DNA of 64,000 nt, taken from the NCBI RefSeq assembly GCF_011388215.1, contig NZ_CP049989.1, forward strand, positions 1,984,001 to 2,048,000. The letters run 5' to 3'. The translations under genes and the position numbers were made by a program. The notes beneath the pieces are model-generated. The model was not told where the DNA came from. It ran no database searches and saw only the letters and a list, made by a program, of their open reading frames with translations. Numbering within the stretch: position 1 is the stretch's first letter; every line of letters begins with the position of its first letter. Source of the DNA: Hydrogenophaga crocea. Lineage in GTDB: Bacteria; Pseudomonadota; Gammaproteobacteria; Burkholderiales; Burkholderiaceae_C. Positions 28,927-38,107 of this stretch are shown one piece after another.

Positions 28927-29855
28927 GCGGCCTCCTGGATGGCGCGCACCACGGTGGCGAGGTTGCGCGCGATCTCCTGCTCGAATTTCTCGGCCGTGTA
29001 CGGGCCGTGCGAGATGTGCGTGAGCGCGTACAGACGCACGCCGGTCTCGCGGCGGATGGTGTCCACGTAGGCCGAGGGGAAGTCCATCTCCGAGAAGATC
29101 ACCTTGACGTCGAGCGCGCGGATCTGGTCGATCGTGCCCTTGAGCTGTGCGGGACTGGGCTCGATGCCGTGCGCGGGTTCCACCACGGCCGCCACCTCGA
29201 GGCCGAACTCGCGCAGCAGGTAGTCGTAGGCGCCGTGGATGGTGGCGATGCGGAAATCGGCCCCCGGGGTCTGCGTGAGCCGGGCCAGCGCATCGGCCCG
29301 CAGCTTGCGCAGCTTCTGCGCGTAGGCGCGCGCGTTCGCGGTGTACGCGGCGGCGTTGGCCGGATCGAGCACGCCGAGTTCGCGCGCGATGGTGTTGACC
29401 TGCGAGATCGAGGCCGTCACCGACAGGAAAGTGTGCGGGTTCACCACCTTGCCCGAGGTACCGCGCCCCGCACCCACGGCCGCCAGCAGCGGCACCTGGG
29501 CGTTGGCCTCGATCACCTTGAGGTCGGGCTTCTCGCTGGCCTTGATCATGCGGCCGGCGAAGTCGTCGTGCCCCACACCATTGAGCACGATGGCGTCGAG
29601 TGAGCCGATGCGCTTGATGTCTTCGGTGCGCGGCTCGTAGGCGTGCGGGTTGAAGCCCGCGGGAATCACGGGCACCACGTCGGCCAGCGGGCCCACGATG
29701 TTCGCGGTGTAGCTGTAGTACGGGTGCAGCGTGACGCCCACGCGCAGCCTTCGGGCGGTTTGCGCGCGCGCCGGCAGGGACAGTGCCAGCGGCGCCGCGG
29801 TGAGGGCCGACAGCACGCGGCGTCGGGACACGAACGGGATCTTGGGTGCTTGCAT
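28923..29855 (-). CDS. Metal ABC transporter substrate-binding protein (canonical)
   Basis: Periplasmic metal-binding protein of 310 residues from the ATG at 29855, with a signal peptide that includes a twin-arginine-like SRRRVLSALTAAPLALSLPARA. The ligand-bearing motifs are kept: FNPHAYEP, VVNPHTFLSV and TIHGAYDYLLREFGL, plus an acidic residue in FSEMDF. It lacks the His-rich loop of enterobacterial ZnuA. This contrasts with the second binding protein at 26361-27275. It lies between the DUF6162 gene and the ATPase gene. Confidence 0.88.
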   Translation of the reverse strand: MQAPKIPFVSRRRVLSALTAAPLALSLPARAQTARRLRVGVTLHPYYSYTANIVGPLADVVPVIPAGFNPHAYEPRTEDIKRIGSLDAIVLNGVGHDDFAGRMIKASEKPDLKVIEANAQVPLLAAVGAGRGTSGKVVNPHTFLSVTASISQVNTIARELGVLDPANAAAYTANARAYAQKLRKLRADALARLTQTPGADFRIATIHGAYDYLLREFGLEVAAVVEPAHGIEPSPAQLKGTIDQIRALDVKVIFSEMDFPSAYVDTIRRETGVRLYALTHISHGPYTAEKFEQEIARNLATVVRAIQEAA

Positions 29856-29896
29856 GGGGAAGGTCCGCAATGGAATGAGAAGCCGTTGCGCCGCGC

Positions 29897-30547
29897 TCAA
29901 TGCGAGGCGTCCTTGCGCGTCACGCCCGCGTCGTAGCGGGTCACGACCTGGCGCCAGCCCTGGCGCATCAGCGCCGGATCGTCGAGCGCCTCGGGCCAGG
30001 CCGCCGCAGCGCGGTCGCCGCCATCGCCGCCATCGCCGCCATCGCCGCCTTCGCCGTTTGCGCCGCCTTCGCGCTTGAGCCAGATCTCCACCTCGCCGCC
30101 GTGCGCGTGGGCCGCGCCGTCGGTGGGCACGCGCAACAGGAACGAGGCCGCCAGCTCGGGGGCCGCACTGCGGCCGATGTAGACCAGTTCGTGCGCCTGC
30201 GCGCGCAGGCGCCATTCGTGGCCGCCGCGCGCGCGCGTTTCAGGGCCCTGGCTGAACGGGGGCAGGCCAATCCCGCGCAACTGCTCGACGCCGGGCGCGG
30301 TCTGGTCGCTCTCGTGCAGCGCGGCGATTTCTTCGGCCGCCACCAGCAGGTCGGCGTGCACGCCCTGCTCGGCCGCGTTGAGTTGGGTGCGCGCGTCGAT
30401 CTGGTGCGGTGCGAGCGCCGCTGCGGCCTGCGGTTGCGCGCGCACGCCCACGACCAGGGCCGCGAGCGCGAGCACGGCGGCTGCGGCGAACGACACCCAA
30501 AGGGTCTCGTGGCCCGCGCCGGCGGGCCGCACCACCTGCACCGTCAT
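29897..30547 (-). CDS. DUF6162-type membrane-anchored protein
   Basis: Protein of 216 residues with one N-terminal membrane helix (LWVSFAAAAVLALAALVVGV) and a periplasmic remainder. It resembles the DUF6162 family seen beside zinc-type ABC operons, but I assign this from context and general form only. An acidic tract of Gly-Gly-Asp repeats (30015-30059) near the C-terminus could bind metal and arises from a 9-bp tandem repeat. It overlaps the upstream small secreted protein gene by 4 bp and is 41 bp before the binding-protein gene. Confidence 0.6.
   Translation of the reverse strand: MTVQVVRPAGAGHETLWVSFAAAAVLALAALVVGVRAQPQAAAALAPHQIDARTQLNAAEQGVHADLLVAAEEIAALHESDQTAPGVEQLRGIGLPPFSQGPETRARGGHEWRLRAQAHELVYIGRSAAPELAASFLLRVPTDGAAHAHGGEVEIWLKREGGANGEGGDGGDGGDGGDRAAAAWPEALDDPALMRQGWRQVVTRYDAGVTRKDASH
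30015..30059. repeat. 9-bp tandem repeat coding Gly-Gly-Asp
   Basis: TCGCCGCCA is present three times in a row (30015-30041) followed by two degenerate copies to 30059. Being a multiple of three, copy-number change would lengthen or shorten the acidic tract without a frameshift. Confidence 0.85.
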
Positions 30548-30882
30548 GGCTTGACGTCGGTGTGGTCGACTTCGGTCGCGTGCTCGCCGCCGTCTTCCAG
30601 CCGCACGAAGTACTCGCCCTCGGGCTTGCGGAAACTCCAGCTCGAGTCGCCGCCCAGCGTGCCCTTGGCGATCACGCGCTCGTCGTAGGCCTTCACGGCC
30701 ACGGCCATGCCCGCCGCATCGCTGCCGTCGGAAAAACCGCCGACGCAACGCACCATCTGGTCGGCCGCGGGCTTGCAGCTCAGCAGCAGGCTGTGCGCCG
30801 AGGACACACCGGGCAGGCCCAGCGCGACCAGGCACACGGCGGGCGCCCACAGGCGCATCGGACGAAAAAGGTTCGGGGTCAT
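30544..30882 (-). CDS. Small secreted protein, first gene of the metal ABC operon
   Basis: Protein of 112 residues from the ATG at 30882. The signal peptide is LWAPAVCLVALGLPGVSSAH. The mature part has two cysteines (LLLSCKPAADQMVRCVGGF) and a compact Gly/Asp-rich body ending EDGGEHATEVDHTDVKP, like a small carboxypeptidase-regulatory-type beta domain. I do not recognise a named family. A Fur-like box lies 39 bp upstream, and the gene overlaps DUF6162 by 4 bp, so a periplasmic metal-handling role is likely. Confidence 0.65.
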   Translation of the reverse strand: MTPNLFRPMRLWAPAVCLVALGLPGVSSAHSLLLSCKPAADQMVRCVGGFSDGSDAAGMAVAVKAYDERVIAKGTLGGDSSWSFRKPEGEYFVRLEDGGEHATEVDHTDVKP

Positions 30883-30920
30883 GGGCGGGTGCAGGATCGG
30901 TTCCGAGAAAGCCTGATCAT

Positions 30921-30939
30921 AAATGAGAATTGTTATTAC
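30921..30939 (-). promoter_or_regulatory. Fur box upstream of metal ABC operon
   Basis: AAATGAGAATTGTTATTAC on the plus strand has the GAGAAT half-site and an AT-rich partner half. On the minus strand a TATGAT at 30916-30921 could be the -10 of the operon starting at 30882. It is 127 bp from the tonB Fur box, center to center. Confidence 0.65.
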
Positions 30940-31047
30940 TCTTGAAGACCTGTGAGCGGCCGTTGCCAATGCCGCACGCCTTGCACCATCGGGCGCACAA
31001 TCGCAACGCGATCGAAGCGCCGCGGCCGAATTTTTCGGCGGCACCTC

Positions 31048-31066
31048 GATAATGAGAAATATTCTC
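31048..31066 (+). promoter_or_regulatory. Fur box upstream of tonB
   Basis: GATAATGAGAAATATTCTC contains the perfect inverted repeat GAGAA-ATA-TTCTC and matches most positions of the classical Fur site. A TAGAAT at 31070-31075 is a likely -10 just downstream, so bound Fur would block tonB transcription. Confidence 0.78.
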
Positions 31067-31091
31067 GTTTAGAATGCCGGCATTGTCCGCC

Positions 31092-31829
31092 ATGTCCACC
31101 ACACACCTGCCCCTGGCGCCCGACGCGCCCTTCGCCACCGGCGGCGCGCCGCGCCGCTTCAACCGCCGCCTCACCGTGGTGGGATCGGTGGTCGGGCTGC
31201 ATGTGGCCGCGGTGTGGGCGCTGCAGACCGGCCTGCTGCATCGCGCGGCCGAGATGGTCATACCCGAGGTGCTGATGGCCGAGCTCATCGAGCCGCCCAA
31301 GCCGCTGGCCACCCCCGTGCCCGCGCCCGCACCGCCCACGCCGGTGGCCAAGCCCCAAGCCCGGCCGCGGCCTGCCCCGGCACCCGCGCCCCAGCCCCAA
31401 CCGGTGCCACTGCCGGTGCAGAGCGAGCCCTCGCCCATCGCCCCCGCCGTGTCGCCACCCGAGCCCGCCCCGGTCGCCGCGGCACCGGCCCCGCCCGCGC
31501 CGCCCGCCCCACCGGCGCCACCCGCCCCGCCGGCGCAGCCGGCCGTGGTGCAGCCCATCGTCAACGCCGACTACCTGAACAACCCCGCGCCGGTCTATCC
31601 CTCGATCGCGCAGCGCTTGCGCCAGGAAGGTCGCGTGCTGCTGCGCGTGCTCATCGAACCCGACGGCCGCGCCAGCCGGGTCGAGGTGCTGCAGACCAGC
31701 GGTTTCCAGGTGCTTGACCAGACCGCGGTCGCCGCCGTCAAACGCTGGCGCTTCGTACCCGGCAAACGCGGCGGCACGCCCGAGGCCATGTGGGCCCAGG
31801 TGCCGCTGGAATTCAAGCTCGACCGATAG
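31092..31829 (+). CDS. tonB: Energy transducer TonB
   Basis: Transfers proton-motive energy from ExbB-ExbD to outer-membrane TonB-dependent receptors. About 245 residues. One N-terminal helix (LTVVGSVVGLHVAAVWAL), a long Pro/Ala-rich periplasm-spanning region (about residues 70-155) and a C-terminal TonB domain with YPSIAQRLRQEGRVLLRVL and AAVKRWRFVPGKR. ATG at 31092 is chosen over 31074 because the TAGAAT -10 at 31070-31075 leaves no leader for the earlier ATG. It is first gene of tonB-exbB-exbD under a Fur box. Confidence 0.92.
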   Translation: MSTTHLPLAPDAPFATGGAPRRFNRRLTVVGSVVGLHVAAVWALQTGLLHRAAEMVIPEVLMAELIEPPKPLATPVPAPAPPTPVAKPQARPRPAPAPAPQPQPVPLPVQSEPSPIAPAVSPPEPAPVAAAPAPPAPPAPPAPPAPPAQPAVVQPIVNADYLNNPAPVYPSIAQRLRQEGRVLLRVLIEPDGRASRVEVLQTSGFQVLDQTAVAAVKRWRFVPGKRGGTPEAMWAQVPLEFKLDR

Positions 31830-31852
31830 CCTTTGCAACCTTCACGAACACC

Positions 31853-32587
31853 ATGCCGACCGATATCGCTACCTCCGGCCTCGCCCATGTCTGGACCCAG
31901 GGTGACTGGGTCACCCGCAGCGTCGCTCTCGTGCTGCTGGCCATGTCGCTGACCACCTGGATCATCATCCTGTGGAAGGCGCTCGACGTGCGCGCCCACC
32001 GCGCCCAGGCGCGCGGCATCGAAGGCTTCTGGCACAGCAGCGACTTCACCGAAGCGCTTGACAAGCTGGGACCCGCCGAAGGCAACCCCTTCCGTGCCGC
32101 CGCCATCGAAGGCCGTGAGGCCGCGCGCCACATCACCCACCAGGACGGCGTGAGCCGCCCGCAATTGCACGACAGCCTCGACGTGAGCGACTGGATCGAG
32201 CGCTCCCTGCGCAAGTCGGTCGACGACTCCACCGTGCGCGCCCAGGGCGGCCTGTCGGTGCTCGCCTCGGTGGCGTCCACCGCGCCTTTCGTGGGCCTGT
32301 TCGGCACCGTCTGGGGCATCTACCACGCGCTGCTGGGCATCGGCGCCTCGGGCCAGGTGTCGATCGACCAGGTGGCCGGACCGATCGGCGAGGCGCTGAT
32401 CATGACCGCGCTGGGCCTGCTGGTGGCGATTCCGGCGGTGCTGGGCTACAACGCCCTGGTGCGCGGCAACAAGGCGGTGCTGCACCAGCTCAACCGCTTC
32501 GCGCACGACCTGCACGCCTACCTCGTCACCGGTGCACGCGTGAGCGCCGGCGGCGACGGCAAGGTGCTGCACATGAAACGGGGCTGA
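31853..32587 (+). CDS. exbB: Biopolymer transport protein ExbB
   Basis: Inner-membrane proton-channel subunit of the Ton system, 244 residues from the ATG at 31853. First helix VALVLLAMSLTTWIIILWKAL, a long cytoplasmic loop, then two helices in LSVLASVASTAPFVGLFGTVWGIYHALLGI and GEALIMTALGLLVAIPAVLGYNAL, the conserved pair that lines the channel. It lies 23 bp after tonB and 3 bp before exbD. Confidence 0.94.
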   Translation: MPTDIATSGLAHVWTQGDWVTRSVALVLLAMSLTTWIIILWKALDVRAHRAQARGIEGFWHSSDFTEALDKLGPAEGNPFRAAAIEGREAARHITHQDGVSRPQLHDSLDVSDWIERSLRKSVDDSTVRAQGGLSVLASVASTAPFVGLFGTVWGIYHALLGIGASGQVSIDQVAGPIGEALIMTALGLLVAIPAVLGYNALVRGNKAVLHQLNRFAHDLHAYLVTGARVSAGGDGKVLHMKRG

Positions 32588-32590
32588 TCC

Positions 32591-33001
<411 letters not shown>

Positions 33002-33038
33002 GCCCGGGGGCGCGGTTCGAACCCATCGTGGGGCGACC

Positions 33039-33060
33039 CGGGGAGTTCTTTGCCTCCCCG
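33039..33060 (+). terminator. Weak terminator candidate after exbD
   Basis: CGGGGAG/CTCCCCG stem with an eight-base loop, followed seven bases later by GTTTTT. The separation of stem and T run makes it a weak call. Confidence 0.3.
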
Positions 33061-33133
33061 CGCGTCGTTTTTAGGCCAGCCAGGGGCCCCGGCAGGGGCC
33101 CGTTAGCCAGGCGTTTTTTGACATTTCCCGGGC

Positions 33134-33541
33134 TTACAGGCCCAGCGCCGCGATGCCGGCGCGGGCGATCTGGGCGTCTTCGGTCGACTTGACGCCGCTC
33201 ACGCCCACCGCACCCAGGCAGACGCCGTCCTTCATGATGGGCACGCCGCCCTCGAGCATGCCCTGCAGCGCGGGCGCGCTCAGGAACGAGGTGCGGCCCT
33301 GGTTGATCACGTCTTCGTAGACCTTGCTTTCGCGGCGGCCCATGGCGGCCGTGTGGGCCTTGGCGGGCGCGATGTGGGCCGACACCGGCGGCGCGCCGTC
33401 CAGGCGCTGCACCCACAGCAGGTGGCCGCCCGCGTCGACGATGGCGATGGTCACGGCCCATTGGTGGGCGAGGGCTTCTTTCTCGGCGGCTTCGGCGATC
33501 TTCTTGACGTCGGCGGCTTCGAGCAGGAACGAGGGCTTCAT
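33134..33541 (-). CDS. GlcG/HbpS-family protein
   Basis: Small protein of 135 residues from the ATG at 33541 (MKPSFLLEAADVKKIAEAAE). Family signs are AIVDAGGHLLWVQRLDGA, AKAHTAAMGRRES and a glycine-rich EGGVPIMKDGVCLGAVGVSG. Members are found with glycolate genes and as heme- or cobalamin-binding proteins; no such partner gene is adjacent here. No signal peptide is visible. It is convergent with exbD. The biochemical role is unknown. Confidence 0.82.
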   Translation of the reverse strand: MKPSFLLEAADVKKIAEAAEKEALAHQWAVTIAIVDAGGHLLWVQRLDGAPPVSAHIAPAKAHTAAMGRRESKVYEDVINQGRTSFLSAPALQGMLEGGVPIMKDGVCLGAVGVSGVKSTEDAQIARAGIAALGL

Positions 33542-33694
33542 GGTTTCTTTCGCGGTGCGGTTGAAAAAGCGCGGAGGGCCCGAAGATAACCCGTCGATTC
33601 CCCACCCGGCGGTCAACACTGTTCGCACCGGCGGCGGGAACCTCGGGCACAATCCTAGAGTCTTACGTCAGACTTAAGGTTAAGGAGAACCACC

Positions 33695-34393
33695 ATGTCA
33701 GACCATGTGCAAACCACCGGCCGCTTCGGTACCGCGGTCTCCGTCGGCGCCGCCGAGCGCAACCGCGTGCTGCGCAACACCTACTGGCTGCTGGCGCTGT
33801 CCATGCTGCCCACCGTGCTGGGCGCCTGGGTGGGCGTGGCCACGGGCATCACCGCCGGCCTGGGCGGCGGGCTGGGCCTGATCGTGTTCCTGGGCGGCGC
33901 CTTCGGCTTCATGTTCGCGATCGAGAAGACCAAGAACTCGGCCGCCGGCGTGCCCATCCTGCTGGCCTTCACCTTCTTCATGGGCCTGATGCTCTCGCGC
34001 CTGGTCGCCATGGTGCTGGGCTTCTCCAACGGCGCCAGCCTGATCATGACGGCCTTCGGCGGCACCGCGGCCATCTTCTTCGGCATGGCCTCGCTGTCCA
34101 CGGTCATCAAGCGCGACCTCTCGAGCATGGGCAAGTTCCTGTTCATCGGCGCGATCATGCTGCTGGTGGCGGGCGTGGCCAACATCTTCATCCAGTCGAG
34201 CGCGCTGATGATCACGCTGTCGGTGCTGGCCATCGGCATCTTCTCGGCCTTCATCCTGTACGACCTCAAGCGCGTGCAGGACGGCGAGGAAACCAACTAC
34301 ATCACCGCCACCCTGGGCGTGTACCTGAGCCTGTACAACGTGTTCCAGAGCCTGCTCATGCTGCTGGGCGTGTTCGGCGGCGAGCGCGAGTGA
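33695..34393 (+). CDS. Bax inhibitor-1/YccA-family membrane protein
   Basis: Inner-membrane protein of 232 residues with seven hydrophobic segments, preceded by TAAGGAG. Start MSDHVQTTGRFGTAVSVGAAE, hallmark FIGAIMLLVAGVANIFIQSS, and the family C-terminus FILYDLKRVQDGEETNYITA followed by YLSLYNVFQSLLMLLG. Bacterial members interact with the FtsH protease or act as pH-sensitive calcium leak channels. It is monocistronic, with a terminator at 34421-34441. Confidence 0.92.
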   Translation: MSDHVQTTGRFGTAVSVGAAERNRVLRNTYWLLALSMLPTVLGAWVGVATGITAGLGGGLGLIVFLGGAFGFMFAIEKTKNSAAGVPILLAFTFFMGLMLSRLVAMVLGFSNGASLIMTAFGGTAAIFFGMASLSTVIKRDLSSMGKFLFIGAIMLLVAGVANIFIQSSALMITLSVLAIGIFSAFILYDLKRVQDGEETNYITATLGVYLSLYNVFQSLLMLLGVFGGERE

Positions 34394-34420
34394 CCGGTCC
34401 GCTTTTCGCGACCTGAAACG

Positions 34421-34441
34421 GGGGCCTTCGGGCCCCTTTTT
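34421..34441 (+). terminator. Intrinsic terminator after the Bax-inhibitor-1 gene
   Basis: GGGGCC-TTCG-GGCCCC hairpin with the stable TTCG loop, followed directly by TTTTTC. Confidence 0.88.
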
Positions 34442-34532
34442 CATGGGCGCGGCCGGTCGGTTTTTTCCGTCATGCGGCCGTCAAGTTCGGGGCGCTCCGG
34501 CCGAAACAGAAGACAAACCCCGGAACCACACC

Positions 34533-34847
34533 ATGCGCCGCACCGCCCTGCTCCTGATCACCGCCACCAGCGCCCTGCTCGCCGGCTGCGATGCCCTGGG
34601 CATCGAGACCGCCACCGCGGTCAATGCGCGCAAGGAGGCTGAGGGCCGCGCCATCGGCAGCGCGTGCCGCCACGCGGTGCGCAGCATCGAATCGTGCTTC
34701 CAGTCGAACCCCAAGGCCGGCAAGGCCGCGGTGTTCGCGGGCTGGCGCGAGATGGACCAGTACATGCGCGACAACAACGTGGTTGGCATGCCCAGCGAGG
34801 GCGAGGCCGCGCCCGCGGCCTCGAAGGCCGAGGGCAGCAAGTCCTGA
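34533..34847 (+). CDS. Small lipoprotein, function unknown
   Basis: Protein of 104 residues from the ATG at 34533. The signal sequence RRTALLLITATSALLAGC ends in a lipobox with Cys18. The mature chain has two further cysteines (AIGSACRHAVRSIESCFQ) and a conserved-looking AGWREMDQYMRDNNV before an acidic Ala-rich tail. I do not recognise a named family. It stands alone between the Bax-inhibitor-1 gene and convergent rlmD. Confidence 0.7.
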   Translation: MRRTALLLITATSALLAGCDALGIETATAVNARKEAEGRAIGSACRHAVRSIESCFQSNPKAGKAAVFAGWREMDQYMRDNNVVGMPSEGEAAPAASKAEGSKS

Positions 34848-34875
34848 CGGCCGCGCGGGCCGCGCGGACCGCGTC

Positions 34876-36303
34876 TCAGGCGGCCGTGCCCGGCACCGCG
34901 GCCGGGTCGAGCTCGAACACCGCCATGCTTTCCACGTGCGCGGTGTGCGGGAACATGTTCACGGCCCCCGCCAGCACGCAACGGTAGCCCGCCTGGTGCA
35001 CCAGCAGGCCGGCGTCGCGCGCCAGCGTGGCCGGGTTGCAGCTCACGTAGACGATGCGCCGCGGCGGCAGCCAGTCACCGCGCAGCGCGGGCTGCTGGTG
35101 CAGGTCGGCCAGGGCCTTGGCGAGCGCGAACGCGCCCTCGCGCGGCGGGTCGACCAGCCACTTGTCGGCCGTGCCGTCGGCCACCAGCAGCTCGGGCGTC
35201 ATCTCGAACAGGTTGCGGGCCGCGAAGCGCGTGGGCGCGAGCGGCCTGGCACGCCCCGCGGCATTGCGTTGCAGGTTCTCGCGCGAGCGCGCCACCAGGG
35301 TCTCGCTGCCTTCGATGCCCAGCACCTCGCCCGCGGTGGTGGCGATGGGCAGCGTGAAATTGCCCAGGCCGCAGAACCAGTCGATCACGCGCTCGTGCGC
35401 CTGCGCGTCGAGCAGCCGCAGCGCACGCGTGACCAGCACGCGGTTGATGGCCGGGTTCACCTGCGTGAAGTCGGTGGGCTTGAAGGGCATGGTGATGCCG
35501 AACTCGGGCAGGCCGTAGGCCAGCGGCTCGCCACCTTCGTCGAGCAGGCGCACGGTGTCGGGGCCCTTGGCCTGCAGCCACCACTGCACGCCGTGCTGCT
35601 GGCCGAAGGCGCGCAGGCGCGCCAGGTCGTCCTCGCTCAGCGGTTCGAGGTGGCGCAGCACCAGCGCGGTCACGGTGTCGCCCGCGGCGAGTTCGATCTG
35701 CGGGCAGGTCTCGCGCGCGTCCAGGCCGAAGATCAGCTCGCGCAGCGGGCCCAGCATGGCGCTCACGTGCGGCGGCAGCACCGGGCACACGCCCATGTCG
35801 GCCACGTAGCGGCTCTTGCGCTCGTGAAAGCCGATCAGCACCACGCCCTTCTTGTGCACGTGGCGCACCGACAGGCGCGCGCGGTAGCGATAGCCCCAAG
35901 TGGGGCCTTCGATGGGACGCAGCAGGGTCTCGGCCTTCACCTTGCCCAGGTGCCAGAGGTTGTCCTCGAGCACGCGCTGCTTGATCGCCACCTGCGCCGA
36001 GGGGTGCAGGTGCTGCATCTTGCAGCCGCCGCAGGCGCCCGCGTGCAGGCCGAAGTGCGGGCAGCCGGGCCGCACGCGCTGCGAGGACTCGCGGTGGATG
36101 GCCGTGGCGGTGGCGGCCTCCCAGTTGTTCTTCTTGCGGTGCACCGACACGCTGACCTGCTCGAAGGGCAGCGCGCCTTCGATGAAGACGACCTTGCCGT
36201 CGGCACGGTGGGCGATGCCCTGGGCCTCGATGTCGAGCGATTCGACGGCCAGCGAGCCGTCGGGGTAGGGAGCGGGAATGGGATGGGGGACGTCAGCGGA
36301 CAT
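34876..36303 (-). CDS. rlmD: 23S rRNA (uracil-1939-C5) methyltransferase
   Basis: SAM-dependent methylation of U1939 in 23S rRNA, cytoplasmic. It has 475 residues. N-terminal TRAM domain (about residues 15-75). Iron-sulfur cluster ligands Cys81, Cys91 and Cys94 lie in [18 protein letters not shown], with a fourth in [10 protein letters not shown]. The Rossmann part has [20 protein letters not shown] and [14 protein letters not shown], and the catalytic Cys is in [12 protein letters not shown]. Near but not overlapping the exonuclease gene on the same strand. Confidence 0.93.
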   Translation of the reverse strand: MSADVPHPIPAPYPDGSLAVESLDIEAQGIAHRADGKVVFIEGALPFEQVSVSVHRKKNNWEAATATAIHRESSQRVRPGCPHFGLHAGACGGCKMQHLHPSAQVAIKQRVLEDNLWHLGKVKAETLLRPIEGPTWGYRYRARLSVRHVHKKGVVLIGFHERKSRYVADMGVCPVLPPHVSAMLGPLRELIFGLDARETCPQIELAAGDTVTALVLRHLEPLSEDDLARLRAFGQQHGVQWWLQAKGPDTVRLLDEGGEPLAYGLPEFGITMPFKPTDFTQVNPAINRVLVTRALRLLDAQAHERVIDWFCGLGNFTLPIATTAGEVLGIEGSETLVARSRENLQRNAAGRARPLAPTRFAARNLFEMTPELLVADGTADKWLVDPPREGAFALAKALADLHQQPALRGDWLPPRRIVYVSCNPATLARDAGLLVHQAGYRCVLAGAVNMFPHTAHVESMAVFELDPAAVPGTAA

Positions 36304-36315
36304 CCCGCGATTGTC

Positions 36316-37113
36316 TCAGGCCGGCCAGGCGGCCAGGTATTCCTGCCAGTGCGCCTCGTTGGGCGCGAGGCCGGCCAGGGTTTCTTTCACGAACGCGATC
36401 TCGCGCTCGTACTCGGGCGGCGTGAAGCCGCCCCGCATCTGCTGGAAGCGGCAGTAGAGCAGGTAGGTGTTCATCACGTCGGTCTCGCAGTAGCGGCGGA
36501 TCTCGTCGGTCTGCCCCGCGAGGTATTGCGCGTACACCTGCGAGCCGTCCATGCCCAGCTTGCCCGGGAAGCCGCAGAGCTTGGCCATGGCGTCCAGCGG
36601 CGCATTGTTCTTGGGCGAGTACATGGCCAGCAGGTCCATCAGGTCGAGGTGGCGCATGTGGTAACGACCGATGTAGTTGTTCCACTTGAAGTCGCGGTCG
36701 TCCTCGCCCATGTCCCAGTACTTGCTGGCCTCCACGCCGTGGCGCAGGCCACGGTAGTGCAGCACGGGCAGGTCGAAGCCGCCGCCGTTCCAGCTCACGA
36801 GCTGCGGCACCTTCTTCTCGATGGTGCGGAAGAAGGTCTGGATGACCTTGCCCTCCTGGCTCACGCCCTCGGGCTCGCGGTCGACGAAGGAGTGGATTTG
36901 CAGGCCTTCAGCGCTGCGGAACACGCAGCTGATGACCAGCACGCGCTGCAGGTGCAGCGGCATGAAGTCGCTCTGGCCCTTCTCCTTGCGCTCGGCGAGC
37001 CAGGCCGCGTACACCTGCTCGTCGGTGTCGCCCGGCGCGCTGCCGCGCAGCGCGCGCAGGCCCGCGACGTCGGGGATCGACTCGATGTCGAAGACGAGAA
37101 CGGGCCAGGCCAA
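36316..37113 (-). CDS. 3'-5' exonuclease, PolB-like DEDD family
   Basis: Predicted DNA-degrading exonuclease of the DnaQ-like fold, about 265 residues. DEDD motifs: VLVFDIESIPD (Exo I), VSWNGGGFDLPVL (Exo II) and EIRRYCETDVMNTYLLY (Exo III). No in-frame ATG precedes the first motif, so the start is most likely the TTG at 37113, 8 bp after the nlpD stop. The same-strand neighbour suggests read-through from nlpD. The family assignment is good; the start is uncertain. Confidence 0.85.
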   Translation of the reverse strand: MAWPVLVFDIESIPDVAGLRALRGSAPGDTDEQVYAAWLAERKEKGQSDFMPLHLQRVLVISCVFRSAEGLQIHSFVDREPEGVSQEGKVIQTFFRTIEKKVPQLVSWNGGGFDLPVLHYRGLRHGVEASKYWDMGEDDRDFKWNNYIGRYHMRHLDLMDLLAMYSPKNNAPLDAMAKLCGFPGKLGMDGSQVYAQYLAGQTDEIRRYCETDVMNTYLLYCRFQQMRGGFTPPEYEREIAFVKETLAGLAPNEAHWQEYLAAWPA

Positions 37114-37121
37114 ACCGGCGC

Positions 37122-38027
37122 TCAGCGTTTGGGCAGGTAGGCCAGCGGATCGACCGGCTTGCCCAGGCGGCGCACCTCGAAGTGCAGCTTCACGCGGTCG
37201 GCGTCGCTGCTGCCCATCTCGGCGATCTTCTGGCCCTGGCGCACGGCCTGGTCCTCGCGCACCAGCAGCGCCTGGTTGTGCGCGTAGGCCGTGAGGTAGG
37301 TGTTGTTGTGCTTGAGGATGATGAGGTTGCCGTAGCCGCGCAGGCCCGCGCCCGCGTACACCACGTGGCCGTCGGCCGCGGCGAGCACCGGGTCGCCGAC
37401 CTTGCCGGCGATGCTCACGCCCTTGTTGTTGACCTCGTCGAAATTGCTCACCACCTGGCCGTTGGCGGGCCACACGAAGCGGATGTCGTCGCCCGAGGCG
37501 GCCGGCGCGGGCGCGGGGGCCGGTGCGGGCGCCGGGGCCGGCGACGGTGTGGCGGCCGGGCTGGTTTCGCTCAGCGGGCGCGGCGTGACGCCGCTGGAGG
37601 CGACAGGCGCCGTCGACGGGCCGCTGGCCGCAGCCGGCGCCGGGGCGGGTGCGCTGGCGGCCGTGGGCGGCACCACGCGCAGCTGCTGGCCGATCTCGAT
37701 CGCGTTGGGGTTGGCCAGGTTGTTCCAGGCCGCGACGTCGCGCCAGCTCTGGCCGGCATTGAGGGCGATGCGGTACAGCGTGTCGCCGGCCTGCACCGTG
37801 ACGTAGCCGGGACGCGCCGCCGCCGCTTCGGCGGGCGCAGCGGCCGGCGCCGAGGCCGCGGGACGCGAGGTGCCGCGGTCTTCGACCGGGGCCGGGCGTG
37901 CCACGCGCTGGGCGCAGCCGACGCTCACGAGCAGGGCGGCGCCCAGCATCGACCAGGCCAGGGCCCGGCCGGCGGTCCATCCCTGCGCGGGGTTGCGGCC
38001 CGGCTCGCGCAAAGTGATTGGGTTCAT
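37122..38027 (-). CDS. nlpD: LysM/M23 murein hydrolase activator lipoprotein
   Basis: Outer-membrane lipoprotein that activates septal amidases. It has 301 residues from the ATG at 38027. Lipobox in LLVSVGCAQ. LysM domain VTVQAGDTLYRIALNAGQSW to IEIGQQLRVVPP. A long Ala/Pro linker with PAPAPAPAPAP. The C-terminal M23 domain GKVGDPVLAAADGHVVYAG to KLHFEVRRLGKPVDP lacks the usual first zinc His, as in the degenerate, non-catalytic NlpD type. Gene order surE-pcm-nlpD is the conserved arrangement. Confidence 0.92.
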   Translation of the reverse strand: MNPITLREPGRNPAQGWTAGRALAWSMLGAALLVSVGCAQRVARPAPVEDRGTSRPAASAPAAAPAEAAAARPGYVTVQAGDTLYRIALNAGQSWRDVAAWNNLANPNAIEIGQQLRVVPPTAASAPAPAPAAASGPSTAPVASSGVTPRPLSETSPAATPSPAPAPAPAPAPAPAASGDDIRFVWPANGQVVSNFDEVNNKGVSIAGKVGDPVLAAADGHVVYAGAGLRGYGNLIILKHNNTYLTAYAHNQALLVREDQAVRQGQKIAEMGSSDADRVKLHFEVRRLGKPVDPLAYLPKR

Positions 38028-38107
38028 GAAGACTCCACCGTTGTCTGAAGGGCCCTGTGAACGGGCCCTGGGTCCATGCACGATCGGCGCCCGCCTGGGC
38101 GCCCGTG

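Noticed and set aside
31300..31550. Proline/alanine-rich low-complexity DNA
   Set aside because: Explained by the periplasm-spanning region of TonB; not an independent repeat.
33012..33024. GGTTCGAACCC, like a tRNA T-arm
   Set aside because: No acceptor stem, D-arm or anticodon arm around it; a short palindrome by chance.
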